Assembly: GCF_012935695.1 (NCBI RefSeq)
Contig: NZ_CP052859.1
Coordinates: 6,365,001-6,429,000, forward strand
Source: Pseudomonas sp. ADAK18
GTDB lineage: Bacteria > Pseudomonadota > Gammaproteobacteria > Pseudomonadales > Pseudomonadaceae
Length of the DNA: 64,000 nucleotides
Direction: 5' to 3'
Shown: positions 56,701 through 64,000 of the stretch, one piece after another
Layout of the letters: every line of letters begins with the position of its first letter
Position numbering within the stretch: position 1 is the stretch's first letter
The notes under the pieces: model-generated
Database searches by the model: none
Told to the model about the DNA's origin: nothing
The model's input: only the letters and a program-made list of their open reading frames with translations
Made by a program: the position numbers and the translations under genes

Positions 56701-58626
56701 ACGGTCATTGCCGCGCCGCTGATTGCCGAGCTGTCGGCGCCGCGCTTCCTTGCCGGCGGTGACCAGACTCGCTTGGCGCTGGACCTGTCCAACCTGTCGG
56801 GCAAGGCACAGAAGCTGGATGTGCAATTGACTGCCGAAGGTCAGTTGACCCTGCTCGGTGAGCCCGCACAAAGTGTGCAACTGACCCAGGGTCAGCGCAC
56901 CACCTTGCAGATTCCGGTGCGCGCCTTGGGCGGGTTTGGCCAGGGCAAGATCAAGGTTACCGTCAACGGCCTGGACTTGCCGGGTGAGAACCTGCCGCCG
57001 TTCACCCGTGAATGGACGCTGGGCGTGCGCCCGGCCTACCCGGCATTGCTCAAGCAATACCGCGCGGTGCTCAAGGACGAAACCTGGAGCTTGCCAGACG
57101 CCGAATTGGCGCTGTTCGAACCGGCCGGGCGCGAGGCGCTGTTGAGCCTGTCGAGTCGTCCACCGTTGAACTTGGGTGAACAGATCCGTGCGCTCAAGGC
57201 TTACCCCTACGGGTGCCTGGAGCAAACCGCCAGCGGTCTGTATCCGTCGCTGTACGCCGACGCGCAAGTGCTGACACGTCTGGGCCTCAAGGGCGAGCCG
57301 GATGCCGAGCGCAAGCGCAAGATCGAGTTGGGCATTGAGCGTTTGCTGGGCATGCAGCGTTACAACGGCAGCTTCGGTTTGTGGGGCGCCGACGGTGAGG
57401 AAGAATATTGGCTGACGGCTTATGTCACTGATTTCCTGCTGCGGGCTCGTGACCAGGGTTTCGCCGTGCCGCCTGAAGCGTTGAAGAAAGCCAGTGAGCG
57501 CCTGCTGCGTTATGTGCAGGAACGCAATCTGATTGAAGTCGACTACAGCGACAATGCCGACCACACCCGCTTCGCCGTGCAGGCCTATGCCGGTATGGTC
57601 CTGGCCCGCAGTCAGCAGGCGCCGTTGGGTGCGTTGCGCAGCTTGTTCGAGCGCCGCACCGATGCCCGCTCCGGCCTGCCGCTGGTGCAGTTGTCCATTG
57701 CCTTGCAGAAGATGGGCGATCAACCTCGCGCCGATCAGGCCTTGGTGGCGGGCTTGGCGGCAACGCGTAAAGCCAATGAATGGCTGGCGGACTACGGCAG
57801 CCCATTACGTGATCAGGCGATGATTCTGGCATTGCTGGAGGAAAACGACCTGGCCAAGGGCAAGCGCGAGGAGCGGTTGTTCGAGCTGTCGGACCAGATG
57901 GCGGCCAGCCAGTGGTTGTCGACCCAGGAGCGTAATTCACTGTTCCTTGCCGGTCGTACCCTGCTGGGCAAACCGGAAGCCAACTGGACCGCGCAACTCA
58001 CCAGCGGCGGCGAAACCCGCGAGCTGAACAATGGCCAGTCGGGCTTGAAGCTGGAAGGTGCGTTACTGACTTCGCCATTGACCTTGCGTAACCCGGGCAG
58101 CGAGCCGATCTACCAGCAACTGAGCATTTCCGGTTATCCGCTGCAGTCGCCGGCTGCGAGCGGTGAGAACCTGAGTATTCGCCGCGAATACCTGGGCATG
58201 AATGGCCAGCCGCTGAACCTGCGCAACCTCAACAGTGGCGACCTGGTGCTGGTGCACTTGACCGTCAGCGCCAACAAGCAGCGGGTGCCGGATGCGTTGG
58301 TGGTGGACTTGCTGCCCGCAGGATTGGAACTGGAAAACCAGAACCTGGCGCAAAGCGCTGCCAGCCTGGAAAACGCCAGCAGCCAGGTCAAGGAATGGCG
58401 CGAGTCGATGCAGAACGCGTCCCTCAAGCATCAGGAGTTCCGCGATGACCGTTATGTAGCGGCGCTGAACCTGGACGGTTATGGCACCACGCACCTGCTG
58501 TACCTGGCGCGGGCCGTGACGCCCGGGACTTACCGTGTACCGCCGCCGCAAGTGGAGTCGATGTACCGGCCGAACTGGCAGGCAGTGGGGGAAACCCCGG
58601 CGGACATGGTGATCAAGGGTCGTTAA
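53725..58626 (+). CDS. yfhM: Alpha-2-macroglobulin lipoprotein (YfhM-like, thioester type)
   Basis: 1633 aa from MLNKGLFLACALALLSACDS, with lipobox LLSAC. A Pro/Ala linker is followed by the MG domains, the bait-region area (about 830-930), the macroglobulin segment GELRLMAQAWTDDRYGMAEG, and the thioester CLEQ (Cys1164-Gln1167) inside KAYPYGCLEQTASG. Bacterial macroglobulins trap proteases in the periplasm and form covalent links through the thioester. The frame is open upstream to 53599, but the lipoprotein signal fixes the start. pbpC lies downstream, as in many proteobacteria, consistent with repair and defence of the cell wall. Confidence 0.93.
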   Translation: MLNKGLFLACALALLSACDSSDKPAAPPAPPAAATAPKQVKPAVDVAALKQRYAGRELSVVDVSEVQLDGASTLSVSFSIPLDPDQKFADKLHLVDSKSGKVDGAWELSDNLMELRLRHLEPQRKLVLTVDAGLRAVNNNLLTAEYISRLETRDLQATVGFASRGTLLPTRLAEGLPVIALNVDKIDVEFFRIKPESLPAFLAQWGRNTSLQSYESRELLPMADLVYGGRFDLNPARNTRETLLLPIAGLKQLQQPGVYLAVMRASGTYNYSQPATLFTLSDIGLSVHRYANRMDVFTQALEGGKALDGVDLEVLDAEGRVLGQGKTEKGGHAELPLPKKAQVLLAKQGEQTSMLRLDSAALDLAEFDIGGQPAHPLQFFVFGPRDLYRPGETVLLNALLRDKDGQAVKPQPVSVEVRRPDEQVSRKFVWDADASGLYQYQLQLAGEAPTGRWQLVFDLGDGKPQLYEFLVEDFLPERLALELKGSDTPLKPADNATIHVNGRYLYGAPASGNRVSGQVYVRPLREAVKSLPGYQFGSVTEEELSQDFELDESVLDAKGEELLTLESKWADAKSPLQLIVQASLQESGGRPITRRLVQPVWPAKQLPGLRGLFDGKETNGDGPAEFEVLVANQDGKKLAAENLKVRLVRERRDYYWNYSDNDGWSYHYNEKFLNLDEQTVNIKAGDTAKISFQVEWGPYRVEVEDPQTGLISSVRFWAGYQAQDNTEGGAVRPDQVKLALDKPAYADGDTANVTVTPPAAGKGYLLVESSEGPLWWQEIEVPAEGKSFAVKLDPKWSRHDLYVSALVIRPGERKANITPKRAVGLLHLPLDRTQRKLGLTLTAPEKMRPKQPLTVKIAAKNADGSVPKQVHVLLAAVDVGILNITEYPTPDPYSSLFGRKAYGVDQFDIYGQLIEAGQGRLASLAFGGDAALAKGGKRPDTSVTIVALQSAPVTLNEKGEGEVSVNIPDFNGELRLMAQAWTDDRYGMAEGKTVIAAPLIAELSAPRFLAGGDQTRLALDLSNLSGKAQKLDVQLTAEGQLTLLGEPAQSVQLTQGQRTTLQIPVRALGGFGQGKIKVTVNGLDLPGENLPPFTREWTLGVRPAYPALLKQYRAVLKDETWSLPDAELALFEPAGREALLSLSSRPPLNLGEQIRALKAYPYGCLEQTASGLYPSLYADAQVLTRLGLKGEPDAERKRKIELGIERLLGMQRYNGSFGLWGADGEEEYWLTAYVTDFLLRARDQGFAVPPEALKKASERLLRYVQERNLIEVDYSDNADHTRFAVQAYAGMVLARSQQAPLGALRSLFERRTDARSGLPLVQLSIALQKMGDQPRADQALVAGLAATRKANEWLADYGSPLRDQAMILALLEENDLAKGKREERLFELSDQMAASQWLSTQERNSLFLAGRTLLGKPEANWTAQLTSGGETRELNNGQSGLKLEGALLTSPLTLRNPGSEPIYQQLSISGYPLQSPAASGENLSIRREYLGMNGQPLNLRNLNSGDLVLVHLTVSANKQRVPDALVVDLLPAGLELENQNLAQSAASLENASSQVKEWRESMQNASLKHQEFRDDRYVAALNLDGYGTTHLLYLARAVTPGTYRVPPPQVESMYRPNWQAVGETPADMVIKGR

Positions 58627-58651
58627 AACTGATTGTGCGAGGGCGGGCTAT

Positions 58652-58783
58652 TGTGGCGAGGGGGCTTGCCCCCGTTGGGCTGCGCAGCAGCCCTAAAGTC
58701 AGGCATTGAGTTCTGTCTGGAATACCACGATTACCCTACTGGGGCTGCTGCGCAGCCCAACGGGGGCAAGCCCCCTCGCCACA
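58652..58783. repeat. REP doublet, GTGGCGAGGGGGC variant
   Basis: TGTGGCGAGGGGGCTTGCCC and its inverted copy, ending AAGCCCCCTCGCCACA, enclose GGGCTGCGCAGCAGCCC on one side and GGGGCTGCTGCGCAGCCC on the other. Confidence 0.85.
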
Positions 58784-58799
58784 GGGGGGATGTGTTGTC

Positions 58800-59093
58800 T
58801 TAATGAACCACCCAACTCAACAGCCACAACCCGAGCATCAACCAGATAACTCCCATGATGATCGAGGCCCGCATGAAGGCGCGGACTGCCGAGTACAGCA
58901 ACATCAGGCCGATGATCAAGGTGATGATGCTGATGATCGAGGTGTCCATGCCCAACGCACGCGACAGGCCTTCGACAAAGTTGCCACCGGCATGAGTCAA
59001 CGCATTGAACAACCCACTGAGTCCATCGACGATAAAGCGGATGACGGAGCCGAGCGCCTGGCCCAGCCATTCGAAAAAGCTTTCTACCTGCAT
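58800..59093 (-). CDS. Small hydrophobic membrane protein
   Basis: 97 aa. An amphipathic N terminus (MQVESFFEWLGQALGSVIRF) is followed by two likely membrane helices (TSIISIITLIIGLMLLYSAV, SIIMGVIWLMLGLWLLSWVV). No known domain is recognised. It lies antisense to its neighbours, between the macroglobulin and pbpC genes. Confidence 0.7.
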   Translation of the reverse strand: MQVESFFEWLGQALGSVIRFIVDGLSGLFNALTHAGGNFVEGLSRALGMDTSIISIITLIIGLMLLYSAVRAFMRASIIMGVIWLMLGLWLLSWVVH

Positions 59094-59191
59094 ATGTGTG
59101 TCCCGATGAAAAGGTGGGCGTATCTGCCAGAGCTGAGCCTTTGGTCGTTATTCCCATGGGCTAGTTCCGTGAAGCATAGAGGTTTGCCGGC

Positions 59192-61522
59192 GTGAATTTG
59201 CGATTAGTTGCGCGCTGGGCCATCGGCAGTGTGCTGCTGGTGGTCGCCTTGCTGTGGCTCGCCGACCGTATCTGGCCATTGCCCTTGCCCAAGGACGACC
59301 TGGCCCGGGTGGTGCTGGCCGAAGACGGCACGCCGCTGTGGCGTTTCGCCGATGCCAACGGTGTGTGGCGTTACCCGGTGGAAACCCGCGAGGTGTCGCC
59401 GTACTACCTCGATGCGCTGCTGACGTATGAAGACCGCTGGTTCTACCAGCATCCCGGGGTCAATCCGCTGGCCCTGATGCGCGCCACCTGGCAAAACCTC
59501 ACCGGGGCACGTGTTGTATCGGGTGGCAGTACCTTGTCGATGCAAGTGGCGCGCTTGCTTGATCCCCATTCGCGGACGTTCCACGGCAAGTTGCGGCAAC
59601 TGTGGCGTACCGCCCAGTTGGAATGGCATTTGTCCAAGGACCAGATCCTCAACCTGTACCTGAACCGAGCGCCCTTCGGCGGGACTTTGCAGGGCGTGGC
59701 GGCGGCCAGTTGGGCTTATCTGGGCAAGTCACCACAGCACTTGACCCATGCCGAAGCCGCCATGCTCGCGGTATTGCCTCAGGCACCCAGCCGCTTGCGT
59801 CCGGACCGCCATCCGTTGCGCGCCCAGGAAGCACGGGACAAGGTGTTGCGCCGGCTGGCCGAGTTCCACGTCTGGCCTCAGGCTGCCGTCGATGAAGCCC
59901 TGGAAGAACCCTTGCTGCTGGCGCCACGCCTGGAGCCGAGCCTGGCGCCGTTACTGGCGCGCCGCTTGAATCGCCCTGACAGCCCGCCGCTGATTCGCAC
60001 TACCGTAGACGCTACCCTGCAACGCCGTCTTGAAGACCTGTTGCTGGGGTGGCGAGCCCGTCTTCCGGAACACACCTCGGCGGCGATTCTGGTGGTGGAA
60101 GAGGAAAGCATGGCGGTGCGGGCGTACCTGGGCTCGGTGGACATCAACGACGCCCGGCGCTTTGGCCATGTCGACATGATCAGCGCGATGCGTTCGCCGG
60201 GCTCCACCTTAAAACCCTTTCTCTATGGCATGGCCCTGGACGCGGGGTTGATTCACTCTGAATCGCTGCTGCAGGACGTGCCACGGCGCTACGGCGATTA
60301 CCGACCGGGCAACTTTTCCATGGGCTTCAGCGGTGCGGTGCCGGCCAGTACCGCGTTGTCCAGTTCCTTGAACCTGCCGGCGGTGCAGTTGCTGGAAGCC
60401 TACGGGCCGAAACGTTTTGCCGCCGAAATGCGCATCGGTGGTGTGCCGCTGACGCTGCCGGTGTTGGCCGAGCCGAACCTGGCGCTGATCCTCGGTGGTG
60501 CCGGCAGCCGGCTGGAAGATCTGGTCAGTGGCTACAGCGCCTTTGCCCGGGACGGCAGGAGCGCCACCATTCGCCTGCAACCGGATGACGTGCTACGCGA
60601 GCGGCCCATGTTGTCCCCAGGTTCGGCGTGGATTGTGCGGCGGATCCTCAGTGGCCAGGCGCGGCCGGACCGTGATCCTCGGGCCGAGTTGGTACAGCGT
60701 CCGGTGTTGGCCTGGAAAACCGGCACCAGCTACGGCTTTCGTGACGCCTGGGCCATTGGTGTCGGGCCGCGCTACTTGATTGGCGTGTGGATCGGTCGCC
60801 CCGACGGCACGCCGGTGCCCGGTCAATTCGGCCTGGCCTCGGCGGCGCCATTGATGCTGCAAGTGCACGATGTGCTGACTAACCGCGACAGTCAGCGCGG
60901 GATCAGCGCACCGGTCAAACCGGTGCCGATGAACGTCGGCGTCGCGGCCATCTGCTGGCCTTTGGGCCAACCCATGAGCCGCAGCGATCCCAATTGTCGG
61001 CGTCAGCGCTTCGCCTGGACCTTGGATCACACCACGCCACCGACTTTGCAGGCGTTGGACCAACCCTTGAGTGTCGGGTTGATTGAGAAAGTCTGGGTCA
61101 ATGCCAAGGGACTGCGGGTGGACGCCAACTGCCCGGGTGCCGTGTCTCGGGACATCGCGCTGTGGCCGGCTCCGCTTGAACCGTGGTTGCCCAGGGTGGA
61201 GCGTCGTGAAGCGCGAATCCCTGCGGCTGATCGTGACTGCCCGCCACCGGCGTTGGCGGCGTCTTCACCGCTGTCCATCGTGGGCGTGCGTGAGGCCGAC
61301 CAACTGCGACTTCCGGCTGGCAGCCAGCAGCAACTGCGGCTGAAAATCTCCGCCTTGGGCGGCAGCGGGCGGCGCTGGTGGTTCCTCAATGGTGCGCCAT
61401 TGGGAGACAGCGCCAATCAGGACAGCATCAATGCCAGCCTCGAGCAGTTAGGCCGCTATCAATTGAGTGTGCTGGACGAGGCGGGGCAGACGGCGCGGGT
61501 GGAGTTCAGCGTCGTCGACTAA
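59192..61522 (+). CDS. pbpC: Penicillin-binding protein 1C
   Basis: 776 aa from a GTG with AGAGG upstream. An N-terminal membrane anchor precedes the glycosyltransferase domain (TYEDRWFYQHPGVNPLALMR, SGGSTLSMQVARLL). The transpeptidase has SxxK in SPGSTLKPFLYG (Ser338), SSSLNLP and KTGTS, and a PBP1C-specific C-terminal domain (BiPBP_C) ends the protein. It is a bifunctional murein synthase of the periplasm. The pairing with an alpha-2-macroglobulin gene is conserved in many bacteria. Confidence 0.96.
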   Translation: MNLRLVARWAIGSVLLVVALLWLADRIWPLPLPKDDLARVVLAEDGTPLWRFADANGVWRYPVETREVSPYYLDALLTYEDRWFYQHPGVNPLALMRATWQNLTGARVVSGGSTLSMQVARLLDPHSRTFHGKLRQLWRTAQLEWHLSKDQILNLYLNRAPFGGTLQGVAAASWAYLGKSPQHLTHAEAAMLAVLPQAPSRLRPDRHPLRAQEARDKVLRRLAEFHVWPQAAVDEALEEPLLLAPRLEPSLAPLLARRLNRPDSPPLIRTTVDATLQRRLEDLLLGWRARLPEHTSAAILVVEEESMAVRAYLGSVDINDARRFGHVDMISAMRSPGSTLKPFLYGMALDAGLIHSESLLQDVPRRYGDYRPGNFSMGFSGAVPASTALSSSLNLPAVQLLEAYGPKRFAAEMRIGGVPLTLPVLAEPNLALILGGAGSRLEDLVSGYSAFARDGRSATIRLQPDDVLRERPMLSPGSAWIVRRILSGQARPDRDPRAELVQRPVLAWKTGTSYGFRDAWAIGVGPRYLIGVWIGRPDGTPVPGQFGLASAAPLMLQVHDVLTNRDSQRGISAPVKPVPMNVGVAAICWPLGQPMSRSDPNCRRQRFAWTLDHTTPPTLQALDQPLSVGLIEKVWVNAKGLRVDANCPGAVSRDIALWPAPLEPWLPRVERREARIPAADRDCPPPALAASSPLSIVGVREADQLRLPAGSQQQLRLKISALGGSGRRWWFLNGAPLGDSANQDSINASLEQLGRYQLSVLDEAGQTARVEFSVVD

Positions 61523-61528
61523 CACCGT

Positions 61529-61660
61529 TGTGGCGAGCGGGCTTGCCCGCGTTGGGCCGCGTAGCGGCCCCAATAAAGCCATCGCGATACATCAGAACGA
61601 TTGCTGTCGATAGTTCTGGGGCCGCTTCGCAGTCCAACGCGGGCAAGCCCGCTCGCCACA
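61529..61660. repeat. REP doublet, GTGGCGAGCGGG family
   Basis: TGTGGCGAGCGGGCTTGCCC pairs with an inverted arm ending GCCCGCTCGCCACA. GGGCCGCGTAGCGGCCCC is the inner palindrome. It starts 7 bases after the pbpC stop. Confidence 0.85.
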
Positions 61661-61726
61661 GGGGAGCACCCACCACTTGCCTTCGTGGTTCATCCGCCCG
61701 AAGCTATACACCTTCAGGAGCCCCCC

Positions 61727-62035
61727 ATGAACCTCGAACACCTCACCGAACGCCTGCATCGCATTCGCGATAACAACGACTGGAAGCAATTCCACAGCCC
61801 GAAAAACCTGGCCATGGCCGCCAGTGTGGAAATGTCCGAACTGGTGGAGATTTTCCAGTGGCTGAGCGAAGACCAGTCGCGCCAGTTACCGGCAGACAAG
61901 CTCGCGCATGCCGGCCAGGAAGTCGGTGACATCGTGCTGTATCTCCTGCTGCTGTGCAGCGAACTGGGGCTGGACATGGATCAAGTCGTGCGCGCCAAGC
62001 TGGCTGACAGCGAACGGCGGTTTACCCATGAGTGA
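61727..62035 (+). CDS. MazG-like nucleotide pyrophosphohydrolase
   Basis: 102 aa from MNLEHLTERLHRIRDNNDWK, with AGGAG 6 bases upstream. The MazG-type metal motif ExxE-12-28-ExxD is seen as EMSELVEIFQW and later EVGDIVLYLLLL. Such small all-alpha enzymes hydrolyse non-canonical or excess NTPs. It overlaps the next gene by 8 bases. Confidence 0.9.
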   Translation: MNLEHLTERLHRIRDNNDWKQFHSPKNLAMAASVEMSELVEIFQWLSEDQSRQLPADKLAHAGQEVGDIVLYLLLLCSELGLDMDQVVRAKLADSERRFTHE

Positions 62036-62777
62036 CCGTCATTTCGACCAGCTTGCTACCCGGTTTGCCGAGAAAATCTACGGCGGGGCCAAGGGCGCGA
62101 TTCGTCTGGCGGTGTTGCAGGCCGATCTTGTTGAAGCGTTGCCGGATCGCCCGCTACGGGTATTGGATATCGGCGCCGGCCTGGGTCATATGTCGCTGTG
62201 GCTGGCCGAACGCGGTCACCAGGTGACCTTGGCCGAGCCCGCTGAGCCGATGCTCGAAGGCGCCCGCCAACGTTTCGCTGAAGCAGGGCAGGCGGCAACC
62301 TTTATCCAGGCGCCCTGGCAGGATCTGCTGGGCCAGCTCACCGAACCCTACGACCTGGTGCTGTGCCATGCGGTGCTGGAATGGCTGGCCGACCCTCACG
62401 CGATCCTGCCGGTACTGCATCAGTTGACGGTGCCCGGTGGCTGGTTGTCCCTGGCCTTTTACAACCGCGATGCGCTGATTTACCGCAACCTGCTCAAAGG
62501 CCACTTCCGCAAGATGCGCAAGAATGACATGGCCGGCGAAAAACAGAGCCTGACCCCACAACAACCCCTTGATCCTCGGGAGCTGGCGGCGCAACTAGAG
62601 GGTCTGTGGCAGGTCGAAACCCAGAGTGGTGTGCGGGTGTTCCATGACTATATGCCGGTGGAGTTCCAGGCTCGCGCCGAGCTGCAAGACTTGTTGGAGA
62701 TGGAGCTCGCTCACCGTCGTCACCCAAGCTTTGCCGGACTTGGGCGTTATTTGCATTGGGTATGCCGTCCGGTTTAA
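62028..62777 (+). CDS. cmoM: tRNA 5-carboxymethoxyuridine methyltransferase
   Basis: 249 aa from MSDRHFDQLATRFAEKIYGG. KGAIRLAVLQADLVEALPDR precedes the SAM motif VLDIGAGLGHMSLWLAERGH, and LSLAFYNRDALIYRNLLKGH plus the tail FAGLGRYLHWVCRP are the CmoM (SmtA) signature. It methylates cmo5U at the tRNA wobble position. Confidence 0.9.
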   Translation: MSDRHFDQLATRFAEKIYGGAKGAIRLAVLQADLVEALPDRPLRVLDIGAGLGHMSLWLAERGHQVTLAEPAEPMLEGARQRFAEAGQAATFIQAPWQDLLGQLTEPYDLVLCHAVLEWLADPHAILPVLHQLTVPGGWLSLAFYNRDALIYRNLLKGHFRKMRKNDMAGEKQSLTPQQPLDPRELAAQLEGLWQVETQSGVRVFHDYMPVEFQARAELQDLLEMELAHRRHPSFAGLGRYLHWVCRPV

Positions 62778-62801
62778 GCGGCCCAGTTTGCGGAGATCTA
62801 A

Positions 62802-63407
62802 ATGAAGCGCTGTCTTGGATTGATCCTGCTGTCCCTGGGGTTGGGTGCCTGCTCCAGCAACAACCCTTATGTGGCGGCGTCCAACCCCATGCCGCCAGCC
62901 CCTGCGCAGGCGGCCAACACCTTTGACCGCAGCGCCTACCCGGCGCCGATGCGGGACTACGGCGCCTACCGCAACTGGGCCTGGCTCAACGGCCAATTGC
63001 CCGCCGGTACGGCCTGGGCCGATTCGGCGCAAGTGGCAGAGGCCGTCAGCGGTGCGCTGGATCAGCGCGGCTTGCGCCCGTTGCATGACAACCGTGCGCC
63101 CGACCTGCTGGTCAGTGCCGATGTGCGCCTGGAGAAACGCCTGCGTCAGGTCCAGGACGACTACGGTTATGGCTATGGCGGCTATAACCGCTACGGCAAC
63201 GGTTACGGCATGTACAACACGGTGCCGGTGGTGCGCACCTATGAAGTGCAGGTCGTGGTGGTGCGGGTCAACCTGTTCGACGCCCGCAGCGGTCAGCCGG
63301 TGTGGAGCGCCAGTGCCGAAACTGGCAGCCAGGGCAGCCTTAGCGAGCGCGGCGATGCCTTGCGCCAGGCGGTGCAGAAGGCAATGACTGCCTATCCTCC
63401 GAGTTAG
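62802..63407 (+). CDS. DUF4136 lipoprotein
   Basis: 201 aa with signal [20 protein letters not shown] (lipobox LGAC). It has the DUF4136 layout: [12 protein letters not shown] near the start, [20 protein letters not shown], a Gly/Tyr-rich insert ([19 protein letters not shown]), and a final [19 protein letters not shown]. The function is unknown. A second DUF4136 gene follows 45 bases later. Confidence 0.87.
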   Translation: MKRCLGLILLSLGLGACSSNNPYVAASNPMPPAPAQAANTFDRSAYPAPMRDYGAYRNWAWLNGQLPAGTAWADSAQVAEAVSGALDQRGLRPLHDNRAPDLLVSADVRLEKRLRQVQDDYGYGYGGYNRYGNGYGMYNTVPVVRTYEVQVVVVRVNLFDARSGQPVWSASAETGSQGSLSERGDALRQAVQKAMTAYPPS

Positions 63408-63452
63408 CAGCTATTCTCATTTAAAGCTTAGGTCGCCTCTTGGAGAAGAACC

Positions 63453-64000
63453 ATGTTTCGTCGTATCGCGTTGCTTGCTTTTGTCGTGCTGCTGGGTGGT
63501 TGCCAGACCAGCCAGGTCAATCACGATTTTGACGCCAGCCGGGATTTCGCCGCCTACCGCAGTTGGAGCTGGAAAGAACCGGCCTTGCAGTACCGTCCCG
63601 ATGATCCACGCATCAAGAGCGACCTCACCGAACAGCGCATCCGTCAGGCGGTCAGCGAGCAACTGGACCAGCGTGGCTTGCGTCCTGCCGCACCCGGCAC
63701 CAAGGCTGACCTGAATGTGCAGACCTACCTGATCGTCGAAGACCGCCAGCAACAAGTCACCACCAACTACGGCGGCGCCTGGGGCGGTCCGTGGAATGGC
63801 TACTGGGGCGCACCGATGTACAACGAAACCCGCCTCGTCACCTACAAGGTTGCCACCCTCCAGATTGATTTGCTGGACGGCAAGGACGGCAAGCTGGTGT
63901 GGCGTGGCAGCGATGAGCAGATGCTTAGCAGCACCCCCAGCCCACAAGACCGCAGTGCTGCGATTCGGGCGACGGTGACCAAGGTGCTTTCCAACTACCC
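63453..64000 (+). CDS. DUF4136 lipoprotein, second copy (cut by window end)
   Basis: At least 182 codons, open to the window edge. Start MFRRIALLAFVVLLGGCQTS has a lipobox (LGGC), with GGAGAAG upstream. [40 protein letters not shown] and LQIDLLDGKDGKLVWRGSDE match the preceding protein in layout, but the sequence has diverged. The domain is nearly complete, so only the last few residues should be missing. The tandem pair is probably an old duplication. Confidence 0.88.
   Translation, partial: MFRRIALLAFVVLLGGCQTSQVNHDFDASRDFAAYRSWSWKEPALQYRPDDPRIKSDLTEQRIRQAVSEQLDQRGLRPAAPGTKADLNVQTYLIVEDRQQQVTTNYGGAWGGPWNGYWGAPMYNETRLVTYKVATLQIDLLDGKDGKLVWRGSDEQMLSSTPSPQDRSAAIRATVTKVLSNY

Noticed and set aside
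54757..57723. 988-aa open frame on the minus strand opposite the macroglobulin gene
   Set aside because: It lies wholly antisense to a well-recognised 1633-aa protein, has a His/Gln/Arg-rich composition typical of GC-rich shadow frames, and shows no domain.

Overview
The window reads as a chromosomal segment of a fluorescent Pseudomonas (P. fluorescens group). It is GC-rich and densely coding, almost every free intergenic gap carries the paired palindromic REP/REPIN elements typical of that group, and the gene order closely follows the PA4839-PA4868 stretch of P. aeruginosa PAO1 (synteny recalled from memory, not searched).

Layout. 0-8.8 kb, minus strand: a nitrogen-acquisition block made of the urea ABC importer urtABCDE and the urease genes ureD, ureA and ureB, with two GNAT acetyltransferases lodged between ureA and ureB. 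ureC should lie just left of base 1. A textbook sigma-54 promoter (8652-8666) precedes urtA. 8.8-17 kb, minus strand: metal uptake. A FecCD/BtuF-type ABC importer has a Zur-like palindrome and an apparent remnant of a TonB receptor at its 5' end. It is followed by a copper cluster with PepSY protein, OprC-type copper receptor, two DUF2946 proteins and a PCu(A)C chaperone. 17-23.4 kb: aerobic cobalamin corrin-ring genes, cobK-cobL divergent from cobG-cobH-cobI-cbiG/cobJ. 23.6-25 kb: an unrecognised 259-aa protein and a MarC-type membrane protein.

25.2-46.1 kb: a conserved core, with retS, purD, purH, fis, dusB, a zinc-ribbon/DUF3426 protein, prmA, accC, accB, aroQ, a CtpL-like chemoreceptor, the diguanylate cyclase gcbA, DUF2333, a Nudix hydrolase, yciH and speA. 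46.2-53.5 kb: more accessory and visibly richer in A+T. It holds a small lipoprotein, a protein joining RTX-type calcium repeats to an M91/NleD-like metalloprotease domain, a MATE exporter, a small DUF6124/DUF3077-like protein with an elaborate inverted-repeat leader, and a TauD-type dioxygenase/EamA exporter/LysR cassette. 53.7-61.5 kb: a thioester-containing alpha-2-macroglobulin lipoprotein and its partner pbpC. 61.7-64 kb: a MazG-like pyrophosphohydrolase, cmoM and two DUF4136 lipoproteins, the last cut by the window edge.

The best leads for undescribed biology are the RTX-M91 protein, the structured leader upstream of the DUF6124-like gene, the Zur-like site overlapping a TonB-receptor remnant, the long inverted repeat between yciH and speA, and the dioxygenase/exporter cassette. 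I saw no tRNA, rRNA, CRISPR array, prophage or transposase gene.
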